Shown one piece after another: positions 31,198-39,080 of a stretch of 39,080 bases of DNA; positions within the stretch are counted from its first letter, which is position 1, and each line of letters begins with the position of its first letter. A model generated the notes under the pieces. It saw only the letters and a list, made by a program, of their open reading frames with translations. It was not told the origin of the DNA and searched no databases. This DNA comes from Paralcaligenes sp039935015. GTDB taxonomy: Bacteria > Pseudomonadota > Gammaproteobacteria > Burkholderiales > Burkholderiaceae_B. The position numbers and the translations under genes are program-made. The DNA lies in NCBI GenBank assembly GCA_039935015.1, contig JBDTLC010000078.1, positions 1-39,080 on the forward strand, given 5' to 3'.

Positions 31198-33255
31198 ATG
31201 TTTTTGCAAGAGCTTTCCGATATTTTCGCCCAAGATGGCCCCTTCGCGGCGGTCGTGCCCGACTATCGCCCTCGTCCGGCCCAGCTGGAACTGGCCCAGG
31301 CCATCGAAAGTGCCATACAGAACCGCAGCACGTTGATCGCAGAGGCTGGCACTGGCACCGGCAAAACCTGGGCCTATTTGGTGCCCGCTTTTTTAAGTGC
31401 CGCCAAGGTATTGGTGTCCACCGGTACCCGAACCTTGCAAGATCAGCTGTTTCGCCGCGATTTGCCCAAACTGCGCGAGGCGCTGTCATTGCCGATTACC
31501 ATTGCGCTGCTCAAGGGTCGCGGCAACTACGTCTGCCACTATCACCTTGAACGTCTGTCGGGTGACGATCGCGCCTTGAAGTCGCGCGCAGAAATGGCTC
31601 AGTTGCGCCACATTCAGGTGTTTGCCCAGCAATCCAAGACCGGCGACAAATCGGATCTGGCGCAGGTGCCCGAAGAGGCCGACATCTGGAATCGCGTTAC
31701 TTCTACGCGTGAAAACTGTCTGGGGCAAGATTGCCCCAATGTGCGCGATTGCTTTGTGATGAAGGCCCGACGCTACGCGCAAGATGCCGATCTGGTGGTT
31801 GTCAATCACGCTTTGTTCATGGCTGACCTGGCCCTGCGTGAAGAAGGGATTACCGATTTGCTGCCTGCCGTAGATACAGTGGTATTTGACGAGGCTCATC
31901 AATTGCCCGATGTGGCCACCCGTTTCCTGGGTTCCAGCGTCTCCTCGCATCAGCTGTTGGATTTGGCCCGCGCGGTTGAGGCCGCGGGTCTGGCTCACGC
32001 CCGCGAATCTACCAATTGGAGCGAAATCGGTAAAAAGCTCGAGAATGCTGCGCGTGAGTTGCGGCTGGCGGCTGCTCCAATTGACAAGTTGCCCGGCCGC
32101 AAGGCCACCTTCGACGCCATTCCCGAACCCGGGGTGTTCGACCAGGCTCTGAGCGAATTGCTGCAGGTGCTCGATCAGTGTTCGAAGCTTTTGAATGTAG
32201 TGACCGAGAAGCATCCTGATCTAGAGGCAGCCGCCAAGTCGTGCGTGGCTATCCGCTCGCGACTGTACCAATGGAGCCAGCCAGATCGGCAGGGCCATAA
32301 CGCACTGCAGCCCGATCCCGATGGCCGCCAAGGCGAAGATGGCGGCGCGGTGCGCTGGGTGGAGCAGAGCCTGCATCATATGCGTTTGCATCAGGCACCC
32401 CTGTCGGTGGCGCGTATTTTCTCGCGTTACCGCAGACCCGATCAGGCCTGGATACTCACCTCGGCGACCTTGTCGGTGAATGGCGATTTTACGCATTTCG
32501 TGCAGCAGCTCGGGTTGCACGACGCACGCACCTTAAGCTGGAAGTCGCCTTTCGATTATGCCGGGCAAAGCGTACTGTATGTTCCAAAATCCTTGCCTCT
32601 ACCCAGCCATCCGGCGTTTGTAGAAAAGTTTGTCGACGCATTGTTGCCTTTGATCCGGGCCTCCACCGGCGGGGTGCTGGTTTTATGCACCACCTTGCGT
32701 TCGGTTGATCGAATCGCCGACATGTTGCAGGACCAGTTCGATGACGAGGGCGTAGACAGGTTGCTATTACGGCAGGGCGAGACATCACGGCGCCTTTTGT
32801 TGGAGCGCTTTCGGACAGGGAAAAATGCAGTATTGGTCGGCAGCGCCAGTTTCTGGGAGGGCATCGACGTGCCAGGTGATGCCTTGACGTTGGTCGCCAT
32901 CGATAAGCTGCCTTTTGCTCCGCCCGACGACCCCGTTCTCGAAGCACGCATGGCGCGCTGCCGCGAACAGGGCGGCAACCCGTTCATGGAATATCAATTA
33001 CCTGACGCAGCAATTGCGTTAAAACAGGGGGCAGGGCGCTTGATCCGCTCGGAGCAGGACTGGGGGGTCTTGATGGTGGGCGATACGCGTCTGGTCGAAA
33101 AGCCGTACGGCAAGTTGCTCTGGCGGGGCTTGCCTCCGTTTTCGCGGACTCGCGAGCAAGCCGAGGTGCTGGCCTTTTATGAAAAAAAACAGGGTAAGGA
33201 AGCGTGTACGAAGACGGCCTTGAGTCTCGCGCCCGCTATGGGCGCCGCTACATAA
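31198..33255 (+). CDS. DinG/YoaA-family ATP-dependent DNA helicase with Fe-S cluster
   Basis: A 685-residue XPD-like superfamily-2 helicase. Walker A is EAGTGTGKT (about 49-57). Four cysteines of the Fe-S domain are at about 113, 174, 179 and 185 (NYVCH, ENCLGQDCPNVRDC). The DEAH box is at about 231-234 in VVFDEAHQLPD. Late helicase motifs are FWEGIDVPGDALTLVAIDKL and KQGAGRLIRSEQDWGVL. The length and motifs fit the YoaA/DinG group involved in resolving damaged or structured DNA. It is divergent from tex (113-base gap) and convergent with bamD. Confidence 0.93.
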   Translation: MFLQELSDIFAQDGPFAAVVPDYRPRPAQLELAQAIESAIQNRSTLIAEAGTGTGKTWAYLVPAFLSAAKVLVSTGTRTLQDQLFRRDLPKLREALSLPITIALLKGRGNYVCHYHLERLSGDDRALKSRAEMAQLRHIQVFAQQSKTGDKSDLAQVPEEADIWNRVTSTRENCLGQDCPNVRDCFVMKARRYAQDADLVVVNHALFMADLALREEGITDLLPAVDTVVFDEAHQLPDVATRFLGSSVSSHQLLDLARAVEAAGLAHARESTNWSEIGKKLENAARELRLAAAPIDKLPGRKATFDAIPEPGVFDQALSELLQVLDQCSKLLNVVTEKHPDLEAAAKSCVAIRSRLYQWSQPDRQGHNALQPDPDGRQGEDGGAVRWVEQSLHHMRLHQAPLSVARIFSRYRRPDQAWILTSATLSVNGDFTHFVQQLGLHDARTLSWKSPFDYAGQSVLYVPKSLPLPSHPAFVEKFVDALLPLIRASTGGVLVLCTTLRSVDRIADMLQDQFDDEGVDRLLLRQGETSRRLLLERFRTGKNAVLVGSASFWEGIDVPGDALTLVAIDKLPFAPPDDPVLEARMARCREQGGNPFMEYQLPDAAIALKQGAGRLIRSEQDWGVLMVGDTRLVEKPYGKLLWRGLPPFSRTREQAEVLAFYEKKQGKEACTKTALSLAPAMGAAT

Positions 33256-33285
33256 CCCCGATTATCAAAATGGTGTCTACATGCA

Positions 33286-34131
33286 TCAGAGCCAGTTGAT
33301 GGGGTTCCAATTATTGACCGGCTTGTTCAACCCCTGTTTATAGTATTTGCTATCAGGAAAATTTTTGTCCAACACGCGTTTGGTATCGTCGCGCAATTGC
33401 GTCATGCCTAACTTGCCATAGCTTAAATACATGATATAGAGGGCTTTTTCGGCAATAGGTACACCCTGAAAGTCGGTGATTACTTTCTGCGCGCGGTTGA
33501 TCGCCGCGACATAGGCGCCTCGTTCGTAGTAATACTGGGCAACGTGAGTTTCATTTTCGGCGATAGTGTTAACTAGCCAGGTAACACGTTTTTTGGCGTC
33601 GGGAGTGTAGCGGCTGTTCGGGTAGCGCTTGATCAGGTCATTAAACGATTCATACGATTCGCGCAGGCCTTTAGGGTCCCGTTCGCTAGGGTCTTGGCGC
33701 GTAATATTGCTAAATGCCGCGCTGGGTGGGGTGAACGTGATCAGGCCCTTCAGATAGAGCATGTAATCCGTGCCTGGATGGTTCGGATACTGCTGTTGAA
33801 ATCGGCTGATGGCTGCCAGCGCCTGTTCGGGATCTTCGTCTTTCCAGTTGACATAGGCCAGATCGACCAGCGCCTGCTGGGCATAAATTCCGAACGGATA
33901 CCGAGACTCGACAGCCTCGAGCCGCGACCGGGCATCTTTCCAGTTCGAGTTGTCCATTTCCGAGTGTGCATCTTTGTAGAGACGGTCGGCACTCCAGCCC
34001 GCCGTTTTGTCGACGTCTGGCTTGAACGCGCTGCAGCCTGCGATCAGTGCTACCGCGACAAGCACAAGCGTCCCGCGTGCCAGGCGTTTCGGGCTGAAAA
34101 AGCGGAATAAATCGTGGTCTAGACGAATCAC
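33286..34131 (-). CDS. bamD: Outer-membrane assembly lipoprotein BamD (ComL)
   Basis: A 281-residue protein with a lipoprotein signal: basic N-terminus, hydrophobic stretch LVLVAVALIAGC, with the lipobox Cys near residue 33. The mature part has TPR-like repeats: ADRLYKDAHSEMDNSNWKDA, AQQALVDLAYVNWKDEDPEQ, ISRFQQQYPNHPGTDYMLYL and YYERGAYVAAINRAQKVITD. That is the BamD layout, an essential partner of BamA in beta-barrel insertion. The start is GTG 34131. It is divergent from rluD, with 50 bases between them, an order shared by many betaproteobacteria. Confidence 0.94.
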   Translation of the reverse strand: MIRLDHDLFRFFSPKRLARGTLVLVAVALIAGCSAFKPDVDKTAGWSADRLYKDAHSEMDNSNWKDARSRLEAVESRYPFGIYAQQALVDLAYVNWKDEDPEQALAAISRFQQQYPNHPGTDYMLYLKGLITFTPPSAAFSNITRQDPSERDPKGLRESYESFNDLIKRYPNSRYTPDAKKRVTWLVNTIAENETHVAQYYYERGAYVAAINRAQKVITDFQGVPIAEKALYIMYLSYGKLGMTQLRDDTKRVLDKNFPDSKYYKQGLNKPVNNWNPINWL

Positions 34132-34181
34132 AAATATGTCCTTGGTGTTAGCATTGCAGGCTGATTATATGATTTGTCGCC

Positions 34182-35144
34182 ATGCCTGACACAGATATCG
34201 CTAAAGAAAGTTCCATCACTGGTGATCCCATTGAGTTCGACCTGCCCTTGAAGGCCAGCCCCGAGCGGCTCGACAAGGTTCTGGCCATGCTGATCCCGGA
34301 GCATTCGCGCAGCCGTTTGCAAGTGTGGATTGAAGAAGGACATGTGCTGGTCAATGGCCGTCCCGGGCGTGTCAAGCAGAGCGTCGGCCCGGGCGATAAA
34401 CTGTGTGTCTGGGAGCAGTTGCCTCCCGAATCTCTGGCATTCTCGCCCGAACCCGTGGATTTCCAGGTCGTGGCTGAGAGCCCCGACTGGATTGTGGTCA
34501 ACAAGCCAGCCGGCCTGGTAACGCATCCCGGCGCCGGTAACTGGCACGGCACCTTGCTTAATGGTTTGCTTTATCGTTTTCCCGAGTTAAAGCAGGTTGC
34601 GCGCGCCGGTATCGTGCATCGGCTGGATAAAGACACCTCTGGCCTGCTGGTGGTCGCTCGCCACGAGAAGGCCCAGACGCATTTGATCCGGCAGATGCAA
34701 GAGCGTACAGTCAGGCGCGAATACGTGGCGCTGGTGCATGGCAATGTGGTCAAGGCTGCAACGGTAACGCTCGCCATAGGCCGCGATTCGCGGGTGCCAG
34801 TGCGTATGGCGGTTGAGCGCCCTATAGCGCCTAAACAGGCTATTACGCATTTTGAGCCCAGGCGGATTGGTCAGACCGAGGCCGGTCAGGTTGTGACCGA
34901 GGTGGTTTGCCGATTGGAAACTGGGCGCACCCATCAGATTCGTGTGCATATGATGAGCTTGCATCATGCTCTGGTGGGCGATGTTTTGTACGGTGGCCGT
35001 CTGATCGCTGGCGCCACACGGCAATTGCTGCATGCACGGGCCCTGAGTTTCAATGATTTCGCCACCGAAGAGCGGGTATCGTTCGAGACGCCCTTGGCCG
35101 ATGATTTTCTTCGGGTTCTGGAAAATATTACATGGCAAACTTAA
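34182..35144 (+). CDS. rluD: 23S rRNA pseudouridine synthase RluD
   Basis: A 320-residue protein with an N-terminal S4 RNA-binding domain (PERLDKVLAMLIPEHSRS, VWIEEGHVLVNGR) and a RluA-family catalytic domain. The active-site motif is IVHRLDKDTSGLLVVA, with the nucleophile Asp at about residue 149. Later motifs are REYVALVHG and RLETGRTHQIRVHMM. It pseudouridylates helix 69 of 23S rRNA. Its 3' end overlaps the next gene by 13 bases, the conserved rluD-pgeF coupling. Confidence 0.95.
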   Translation: MPDTDIAKESSITGDPIEFDLPLKASPERLDKVLAMLIPEHSRSRLQVWIEEGHVLVNGRPGRVKQSVGPGDKLCVWEQLPPESLAFSPEPVDFQVVAESPDWIVVNKPAGLVTHPGAGNWHGTLLNGLLYRFPELKQVARAGIVHRLDKDTSGLLVVARHEKAQTHLIRQMQERTVRREYVALVHGNVVKAATVTLAIGRDSRVPVRMAVERPIAPKQAITHFEPRRIGQTEAGQVVTEVVCRLETGRTHQIRVHMMSLHHALVGDVLYGGRLIAGATRQLLHARALSFNDFATEERVSFETPLADDFLRVLENITWQT

Positions 35145-35911
35145 TAGAAAGCCCCGCCTTGCCTAGCGTGACGGGGTCCGATTGGCAGGGTGTGCGCTAT
35201 TTTTGTACGGTACGTGCCGGTGGGGTCAGCGCTGGATCGTATGCCAGCATGAATCTGGGCCGTCGCACGCAAGACGATAGTGCCAATGTGCTTGAAAATC
35301 GGCGCCGCCTGCGCGCCGAGTTACCCGCCGAACCCCTGTGGTTGAATCAGGTTCATGGCGTTAAAGTCGCCGATGCCGATCAGCAGCGCGAGGTGCTTGA
35401 GGCTGACGCGTCCGTTACGGCGACGACTGGCCGGGTTCTGGCGATTATGACAGCCGATTGTTTACCGGTGGTAATCGGCGACGTCCAAGGGCGTGCGGTT
35501 GGGGTCGCGCATGCGGGATGGCGTGGTCTAGCCCATGGCGTACTTGAGCAAACTTTGATCATTTTACAGGCCAAGGTGGGCGGCGATGCCCAGTGGCGGG
35601 CATGGGTCGGGCCGGGAATCAGCCAGCCGTATTTCGAGGTTGGCACCGATGTGTATGAAGCCTTTGTCGGCCGTGATTCCCGTACAGACATTTTTTTCAC
35701 ACCCAGGGCCGCAGATAAAAAATGGCTGGCCGATTTGCCAGGCTTGGCTCAGCACCGTTTGCATGCAGCGGGCGTGGCTCAAGTAGAATTGAGCGGTTGT
35801 TGCACCTATGGCGAGGCGGAGCGGTTTTTCTCTTATCGACGTCGGCCCGATTCAGGTCGGATGGTTACCGTGGCCTGGTTGACGGGTGACCGAAAGGGAC
35901 CGCACCGGTAG
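35132..35911 (+). CDS. pgeF: Peptidoglycan editing factor PgeF / YfiH (multicopper-like laccase-domain) protein
   Basis: A 259-residue protein with the conserved fold motifs NQVHGVKVADAD, MTADCLPVVIGD, GVAHAGWRGLAHGVLEQT, WVGPGISQPYFEVGTDVYEA and CTYGEAERFFSYRRRPDSG. These contain the usual His/Cys set that binds zinc. Family members edit peptidoglycan precursors, and some cleave purine nucleosides. The start at ATG 35132 lies within the end of rluD. The spacing and order match the usual rluD-pgeF pair. Confidence 0.93.
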   Translation: MANLIESPALPSVTGSDWQGVRYFCTVRAGGVSAGSYASMNLGRRTQDDSANVLENRRRLRAELPAEPLWLNQVHGVKVADADQQREVLEADASVTATTGRVLAIMTADCLPVVIGDVQGRAVGVAHAGWRGLAHGVLEQTLIILQAKVGGDAQWRAWVGPGISQPYFEVGTDVYEAFVGRDSRTDIFFTPRAADKKWLADLPGLAQHRLHAAGVAQVELSGCCTYGEAERFFSYRRRPDSGRMVTVAWLTGDRKGPHR

Positions 35912-35943
35912 TGGGTTCGCCGCGTTATAGCGACTTACCCTGA

Positions 35944-35972
35944 TTGACAGACGCCTCAATGCAATCCAAGAT
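35944..35972 (+). promoter_or_regulatory. Candidate promoter of phaC
   Basis: A perfect -35 TTGACA (35944-35949) is followed after 17 bases by a weak -10 (CAAGAT, 35967-35972). The predicted transcript would start about 30 bases before ATG 36009. Only the -35 is convincing. Confidence 0.35.
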
Positions 35973-36008
35973 TCATCAGAAGAAACGTAATAGCATAAGG
36001 TGTCTAAG

Positions 36009-37643
36009 ATGAGAGCATCAACTTCATCTGAATGGCCCGTCCCGGTGAGCGTGGCATCGGACAAACTGGCTGAAATTCAAGCCGAATTTTCACGTGAGTG
36101 GCTGCGGGTAAACGCTGAATCGCAGCAAGGCATGCTGGGCAGTCCGCATGATCGCCGCTTCAGCCATGATGCGTGGTCGTCCAATCCCGCAGCCTTATTG
36201 CTGGCTCATACCTATCTTTTGTCGGTGCGGGCCATGCAGCAGATGGTCGAAGCGGCGCAAACAACCGAGTCTGTGCGCAACCGTTTACGGTTTTCAGTTA
36301 TGCAGTGGGTCGATGCACTAGCCCCATCTAATTTTCTGGCGACCAACCCCGAGGCGCAGCGCGCCCTGATCGACAGCAAGGGCGAATCGTTCCGCCTGGG
36401 GCTTGAGAACCTTTTCTCCGATCTGCACAAGGGCCGCCTATCACAAACCGACGAGTCCAAATTCGAACTTGGTAAGAATGTAGGTGTCACCCCAGGCGCT
36501 GTCGTCTTCGAGAACCGGCTATTTCAGCTCATTCAGTATTCGCCGGTCACATCGTCTGTTTATCAAAAGCCCGTGGTGGTTGTTCCTCCGTGCATCAATA
36601 AATTTTACATACTCGATTTACAGCCTGAAAATTCGTTTGTGCAACATGCGATCGAACAAGGGTTCACGGTGATGCTGGTGTCCTGGCGCAATCCATTGGC
36701 CTCCGATACCGATGGCATTGACGCGGCCACTTGGGGCGATTATCTGCAAGAGGGAGTGCTAACGGCGCTTGACGTGGCGCGGGCCATTTCTAAACAAGAG
36801 CAGGTCAATGCACTGGGTTTTTGCGTAGGAGGCACCATGTTGGCCTCGGCGCTGGCCTTAGCGCATGCCAAAGGACAAGAGCCTGTTAGCTCACTCACTT
36901 TGTTGACTACGCTGCTCGACTTTGAAGATACAGGTGTGCTTGACGTTTTCGTCGATGAGGCTCATGCCCAAACGCGCGAGCGCCAGATAGGGCGATCTGG
37001 CCTGATGTCGGCGCGTGAGCTGGCCACTACGTTTGCGTTTTTACGCCCTAACGAACTGGTTTGGAATTATGTGGTGAGCAACTACTTGAAAGGGATAGCG
37101 CCGCCGCCTTTCGATTTGCTGTTCTGGAATTCCGACGGCACCAATCTGCCCGGACCTTTCTTTACCTGGTATTTTCGCAATACCTATCTGGAAAATAATC
37201 TGAAGACACCAGGTCGTGTGAAGGTCGACGGCTACGCGCTCGACCTGCAAAGCCTGAAAATGCCCGCTTATGTGTATGGCTCCCGTGAAGACCACATTGT
37301 GCCTTGGCCGGCTGCGTACGCTTCCACTCGAATCTTGCGCGGGCCCTTACGTTTTGTCCTGGGCGCGTCGGGCCATATTGCGGGTGTTATCAACCCTCCG
37401 GCCAAGAAACGCCGCCATTACTGGACTCACCCCACCGATTATCGGCATACTGATATCCCCGGCGACCCTCAGGCGTGGTTGGGCGCGGCGAGTCAGCACG
37501 CAGGAAGCTGGTGGCCCGATTGGGCCAAATGGCTGGCCCTGCACTCGGGGAACCAAGTGCGGCGTAAGGCCAAGCTGGGCAACGCCCGTTATACCCCTAT
37601 CGAGGCGGCACCCGGGCGCTATGTGAAGGTTCGCGCAGTCTAG
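36009..37643 (+). CDS. phaC: Class I poly(3-hydroxyalkanoate) synthase
   Basis: A 544-residue PHA synthase with an N-terminal PhaC_N domain (LLLAHTYLLSVRAMQQMVEA) and an alpha/beta-hydrolase catalytic domain. The lipase-like box GFCVGGT has the nucleophile Cys at about 272; the general acid Asp is at about 428 (YGSREDHIVPW) and the base His at about 456 (GASGHIAGVI). A GTG three codons upstream (36000) is also in frame, but ATG 36009 has AAGG at 8 bases. It polymerises (R)-3-hydroxyacyl-CoA into storage granules. phaB and phaR follow; no phaA is present between them. Confidence 0.95.
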   Translation: MRASTSSEWPVPVSVASDKLAEIQAEFSREWLRVNAESQQGMLGSPHDRRFSHDAWSSNPAALLLAHTYLLSVRAMQQMVEAAQTTESVRNRLRFSVMQWVDALAPSNFLATNPEAQRALIDSKGESFRLGLENLFSDLHKGRLSQTDESKFELGKNVGVTPGAVVFENRLFQLIQYSPVTSSVYQKPVVVVPPCINKFYILDLQPENSFVQHAIEQGFTVMLVSWRNPLASDTDGIDAATWGDYLQEGVLTALDVARAISKQEQVNALGFCVGGTMLASALALAHAKGQEPVSSLTLLTTLLDFEDTGVLDVFVDEAHAQTRERQIGRSGLMSARELATTFAFLRPNELVWNYVVSNYLKGIAPPPFDLLFWNSDGTNLPGPFFTWYFRNTYLENNLKTPGRVKVDGYALDLQSLKMPAYVYGSREDHIVPWPAAYASTRILRGPLRFVLGASGHIAGVINPPAKKRRHYWTHPTDYRHTDIPGDPQAWLGAASQHAGSWWPDWAKWLALHSGNQVRRKAKLGNARYTPIEAAPGRYVKVRAV

Positions 37644-37733
37644 ATCCCCGTCGGCGGCAAGCAGTGCTCGCCACAGCGCGCCAAATGAATGCAGTAAGTA
37701 TCTGGAACGATTCCAGTATTAGAGGAGACTGAA

Positions 37734-38471
37734 ATGAGTGGTAAATTGGCCTATGTAACGGGTGGGATGGGCGGCATTGGAACTTCGATATGCCAGCGTT
37801 TGGCTAAAGAAGGCTATGTCGTGGTGGCCGGTTGCGGGCCTAGCCGCAATTTCAAACAGTGGCTCGACGAGCAGGCCGCATTGGGGTATACGTTTCATGC
37901 CTCGGTTGGGAATGTGGCCGATTGGGCTTCCACCGTTGATGCATTCGATCGTGTAAAAAAAGACCTGGGCCATGTTCAGGTATTAGTTAACAATGCCGGG
38001 ATCACGCGCGACGGGCTGTTTCGCAAAATGAGCCAGGAAGATTGGCGCGCGGTCATCGATACCAACTTGAATAGCCTTTTTAACGTGACCAAACAGGTCA
38101 TGGAGGGCATGGTCGAGCAGCAGTGGGGCCGTATTATTAACATCAGCTCGGTCAATGGCCAGAAGGGTCAGTTCGGCCAGACCAATTATTCGACGGCCAA
38201 GGCGGGCATACACGGGTTTACGATGGCGTTGGCCCAAGAGGTGGCCAGCAAAGGCATTACCGTCAATACCATCTCTCCAGGCTATATCGGTACTGACATG
38301 GTCAGAGCCATACGACCCGACGTACTGGAAAAGATTGTGGCCACCATCCCCGTCAGACGCCTCGGCACCCCCCAGGAAATGGGCTCTATGGTGGCGTGGC
38401 TGGCCTCTGAGGATGCCGGGTTTGCGACGGGCGCCGATTTTTCGCTAAATGGCGGTTTGCACATGGGCTGA
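37734..38471 (+). CDS. phaB: Acetoacetyl-CoA reductase (NADPH)
   Basis: A 245-residue classical short-chain dehydrogenase with cofactor motif TGGMGGIG, structural NNAG, and catalytic Ser (NISSVNGQKGQFGQ), Tyr and Lys (NYSTAKAG). PhaB-type features are VTKQVMEGMVEQQWGRIINI and the C-terminus TGADFSLNGGLHMG. ATG 37734 follows AGAGGAGACTGAA. It makes (R)-3-hydroxybutyryl-CoA for the synthase upstream, 90 bases away. Those 90 bases hold no clear terminator. Confidence 0.94.
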   Translation: MSGKLAYVTGGMGGIGTSICQRLAKEGYVVVAGCGPSRNFKQWLDEQAALGYTFHASVGNVADWASTVDAFDRVKKDLGHVQVLVNNAGITRDGLFRKMSQEDWRAVIDTNLNSLFNVTKQVMEGMVEQQWGRIINISSVNGQKGQFGQTNYSTAKAGIHGFTMALAQEVASKGITVNTISPGYIGTDMVRAIRPDVLEKIVATIPVRRLGTPQEMGSMVAWLASEDAGFATGADFSLNGGLHMG

Positions 38472-38493
38472 CATATTCTTGGATTATGCGGTA

Positions 38494-38532
38494 CGCTGTG
38501 CTTGGCAGTATCTGTGCCAGACACAGCGTTTT
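38494..38532 (+). terminator. Hairpin with short T-run after phaB
   Basis: Arms CGCTGTG (38494-38500) and CACAGCG (38522-38528) enclose a second stem TGGCA/TGCCA (38503-38507 and 38515-38519), followed by TTTT. It lies 22 bases past the phaB stop and 28 before the phaR start. It could be a rho-independent terminator or a partial attenuator that sets phaR apart from phaCB. Confidence 0.55.
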
Positions 38533-38559
38533 GAACCCCTCACGCACCCGGTTAATGTC

Positions 38560-39080
38560 ATGACACAAACATCATCTTCTGCAGCAATCCGCCTAATTAA
38601 AAAATACCCCAATCGCCGTTTGTACGATACACAGACCAGCGCTTACATTACCTTGTCCGATGTTAAACAACTGGTGCTTGATAATCAGGCTTTTCAGGTT
38701 GTTGACGCGAAGGCCGGCGAAGACTTGACGCGCAGTATCTTGCTGCAGATTATTCTTGAAGAAGAAGGTGGCGAGGGCGTTCCCATGTTTTCATCCACAG
38801 CTCTGTCGCAAATAATTCGCTTTTACGGCCACGCCATGCAGGGCGTGATGGGCGCGTTCCTTGAGAAAAACATCCAGACCTTCATGGATATTCAAAATCG
38901 CATGGCTGAACAGTCCAAGGGGCTGTACGGCAATCAGTTGGGGCCTGAAGCCTGGGCTCAGTTCATGAATGTCCAGACCCCGGTTCTGCAGAACATGATG
39001 AATAGCTATATTGACCAAAGCAAAAATCTATTCGCGCAGATGCAGGACCAGATGCAAGATCAGTCCCGCTCCATGTTTTC
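38560..39080 (+). CDS. phaR: Polyhydroxyalkanoate synthesis repressor PhaR (partial, C-terminus off the window)
   Basis: The first 173 codons are present and the gene runs off the right edge. The N-terminal DNA-binding/PHB-accumulation regulator domain is clear: IRLIKKYPNRRLYDTQTSAY, ITLSDVKQLVLDNQAFQVVD and a following LTRSILLQIILEEEGG. A Gln/Met-rich helical tail (YIDQSKNLFAQMQDQMQDQ) follows, as in PhaR proteins that bind PHA granules. The start is ATG 38560; an overlapping ATG at 38555 hits a stop at once. PhaR represses phasin genes and its own gene until polymer appears. Confidence 0.93.
   Translation, partial: MTQTSSSAAIRLIKKYPNRRLYDTQTSAYITLSDVKQLVLDNQAFQVVDAKAGEDLTRSILLQIILEEEGGEGVPMFSSTALSQIIRFYGHAMQGVMGAFLEKNIQTFMDIQNRMAEQSKGLYGNQLGPEAWAQFMNVQTPVLQNMMNSYIDQSKNLFAQMQDQMQDQSRSMF

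Noticed and set aside
31486..32214. A 242-codon open frame on the minus strand
   Set aside because: It lies wholly inside the dinG-like helicase and has no recognisable motif.

Overview
The window reads as one stretch of a betaproteobacterial chromosome, most likely Burkholderiales / Alcaligenaceae (Bordetella, Achromobacter or Pusillimonas-like). The basis is a moderately high GC content, a phaC-phaB-phaR polyhydroxyalkanoate locus, a bamD / rluD / pgeF neighbourhood, and many ABC and TRAP importers with periplasmic binding proteins. This placement is inferred from gene content, not from a marker gene. No rRNA, tRNA, CRISPR array, phage or insertion sequence was seen.

Layout. (1) 1-2270, minus strand: a ureohydrolase-family protein followed by an amino-acid-type ABC importer (binding protein, then a permease cut by the window edge). 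(2) 2271-2763: gene-free, with a palindrome and a head-to-head pair of REP-like hairpins. (3) 2764-8524, minus: a polyamine-type import operon, gabT - potA-like - binding protein - two permeases, with a divergent MocR/GabR-type regulator at 8625-10136. (4) 10129-18496, minus: a nine-gene operon with a family-5 dipeptide/oligopeptide importer (binding protein, two permeases, two ATPases), an M19 dipeptidase-like protein, an RraA-like protein, a small cupin and an acetylpolyamine-amidohydrolase-like deacetylase. (5) 18749-28700, plus: an FCD-type GntR regulator, a duplicated two-domain cupin, a DctPQM TRAP importer, a CitE/HpcH-like lyase, a ThDP-dependent enzyme, an M20 carbamoylase/ureidopropionase-like amidohydrolase and a PuuC-like aldehyde dehydrogenase. 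(6) 28715-39080: housekeeping genes tex, dinG-like helicase, bamD, rluD and pgeF, then phaC, phaB and phaR, the last cut by the right edge.

How the parts may work together. Regions 3-5 look like an accessory nitrogen/carbon scavenging island. Polyamines or GABA-like amines would enter through the Pot-like system and be transaminated by GabT, and the aldehyde dehydrogenase could oxidise the resulting semialdehydes. Regions 4 and 5 are divergent and share a mirrored control region. A 28-bp sequence occurs as a perfect inverted repeat in front of both units, and each copy overlaps the -10 of a TTGACA-17 bp-TATTGT promoter in the same register. This suggests that the FCD regulator controls both the peptide-type importer operon and the TRAP/enzyme operon, and so that the two operons serve one substrate or one metabolic theme. 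That substrate is not identifiable from sequence alone.

A recurring oddity is that three enzymes here keep the fold signature of their family but lack canonical catalytic or metal-binding residues: the ureohydrolase (1317-2270), the M19 dipeptidase-like protein (12385-13365) and the RraA-like protein (11642-12310). A fourth protein, the bicupin, carries an exact 390-bp-period internal duplication in which the first domain has lost its metal ligands.
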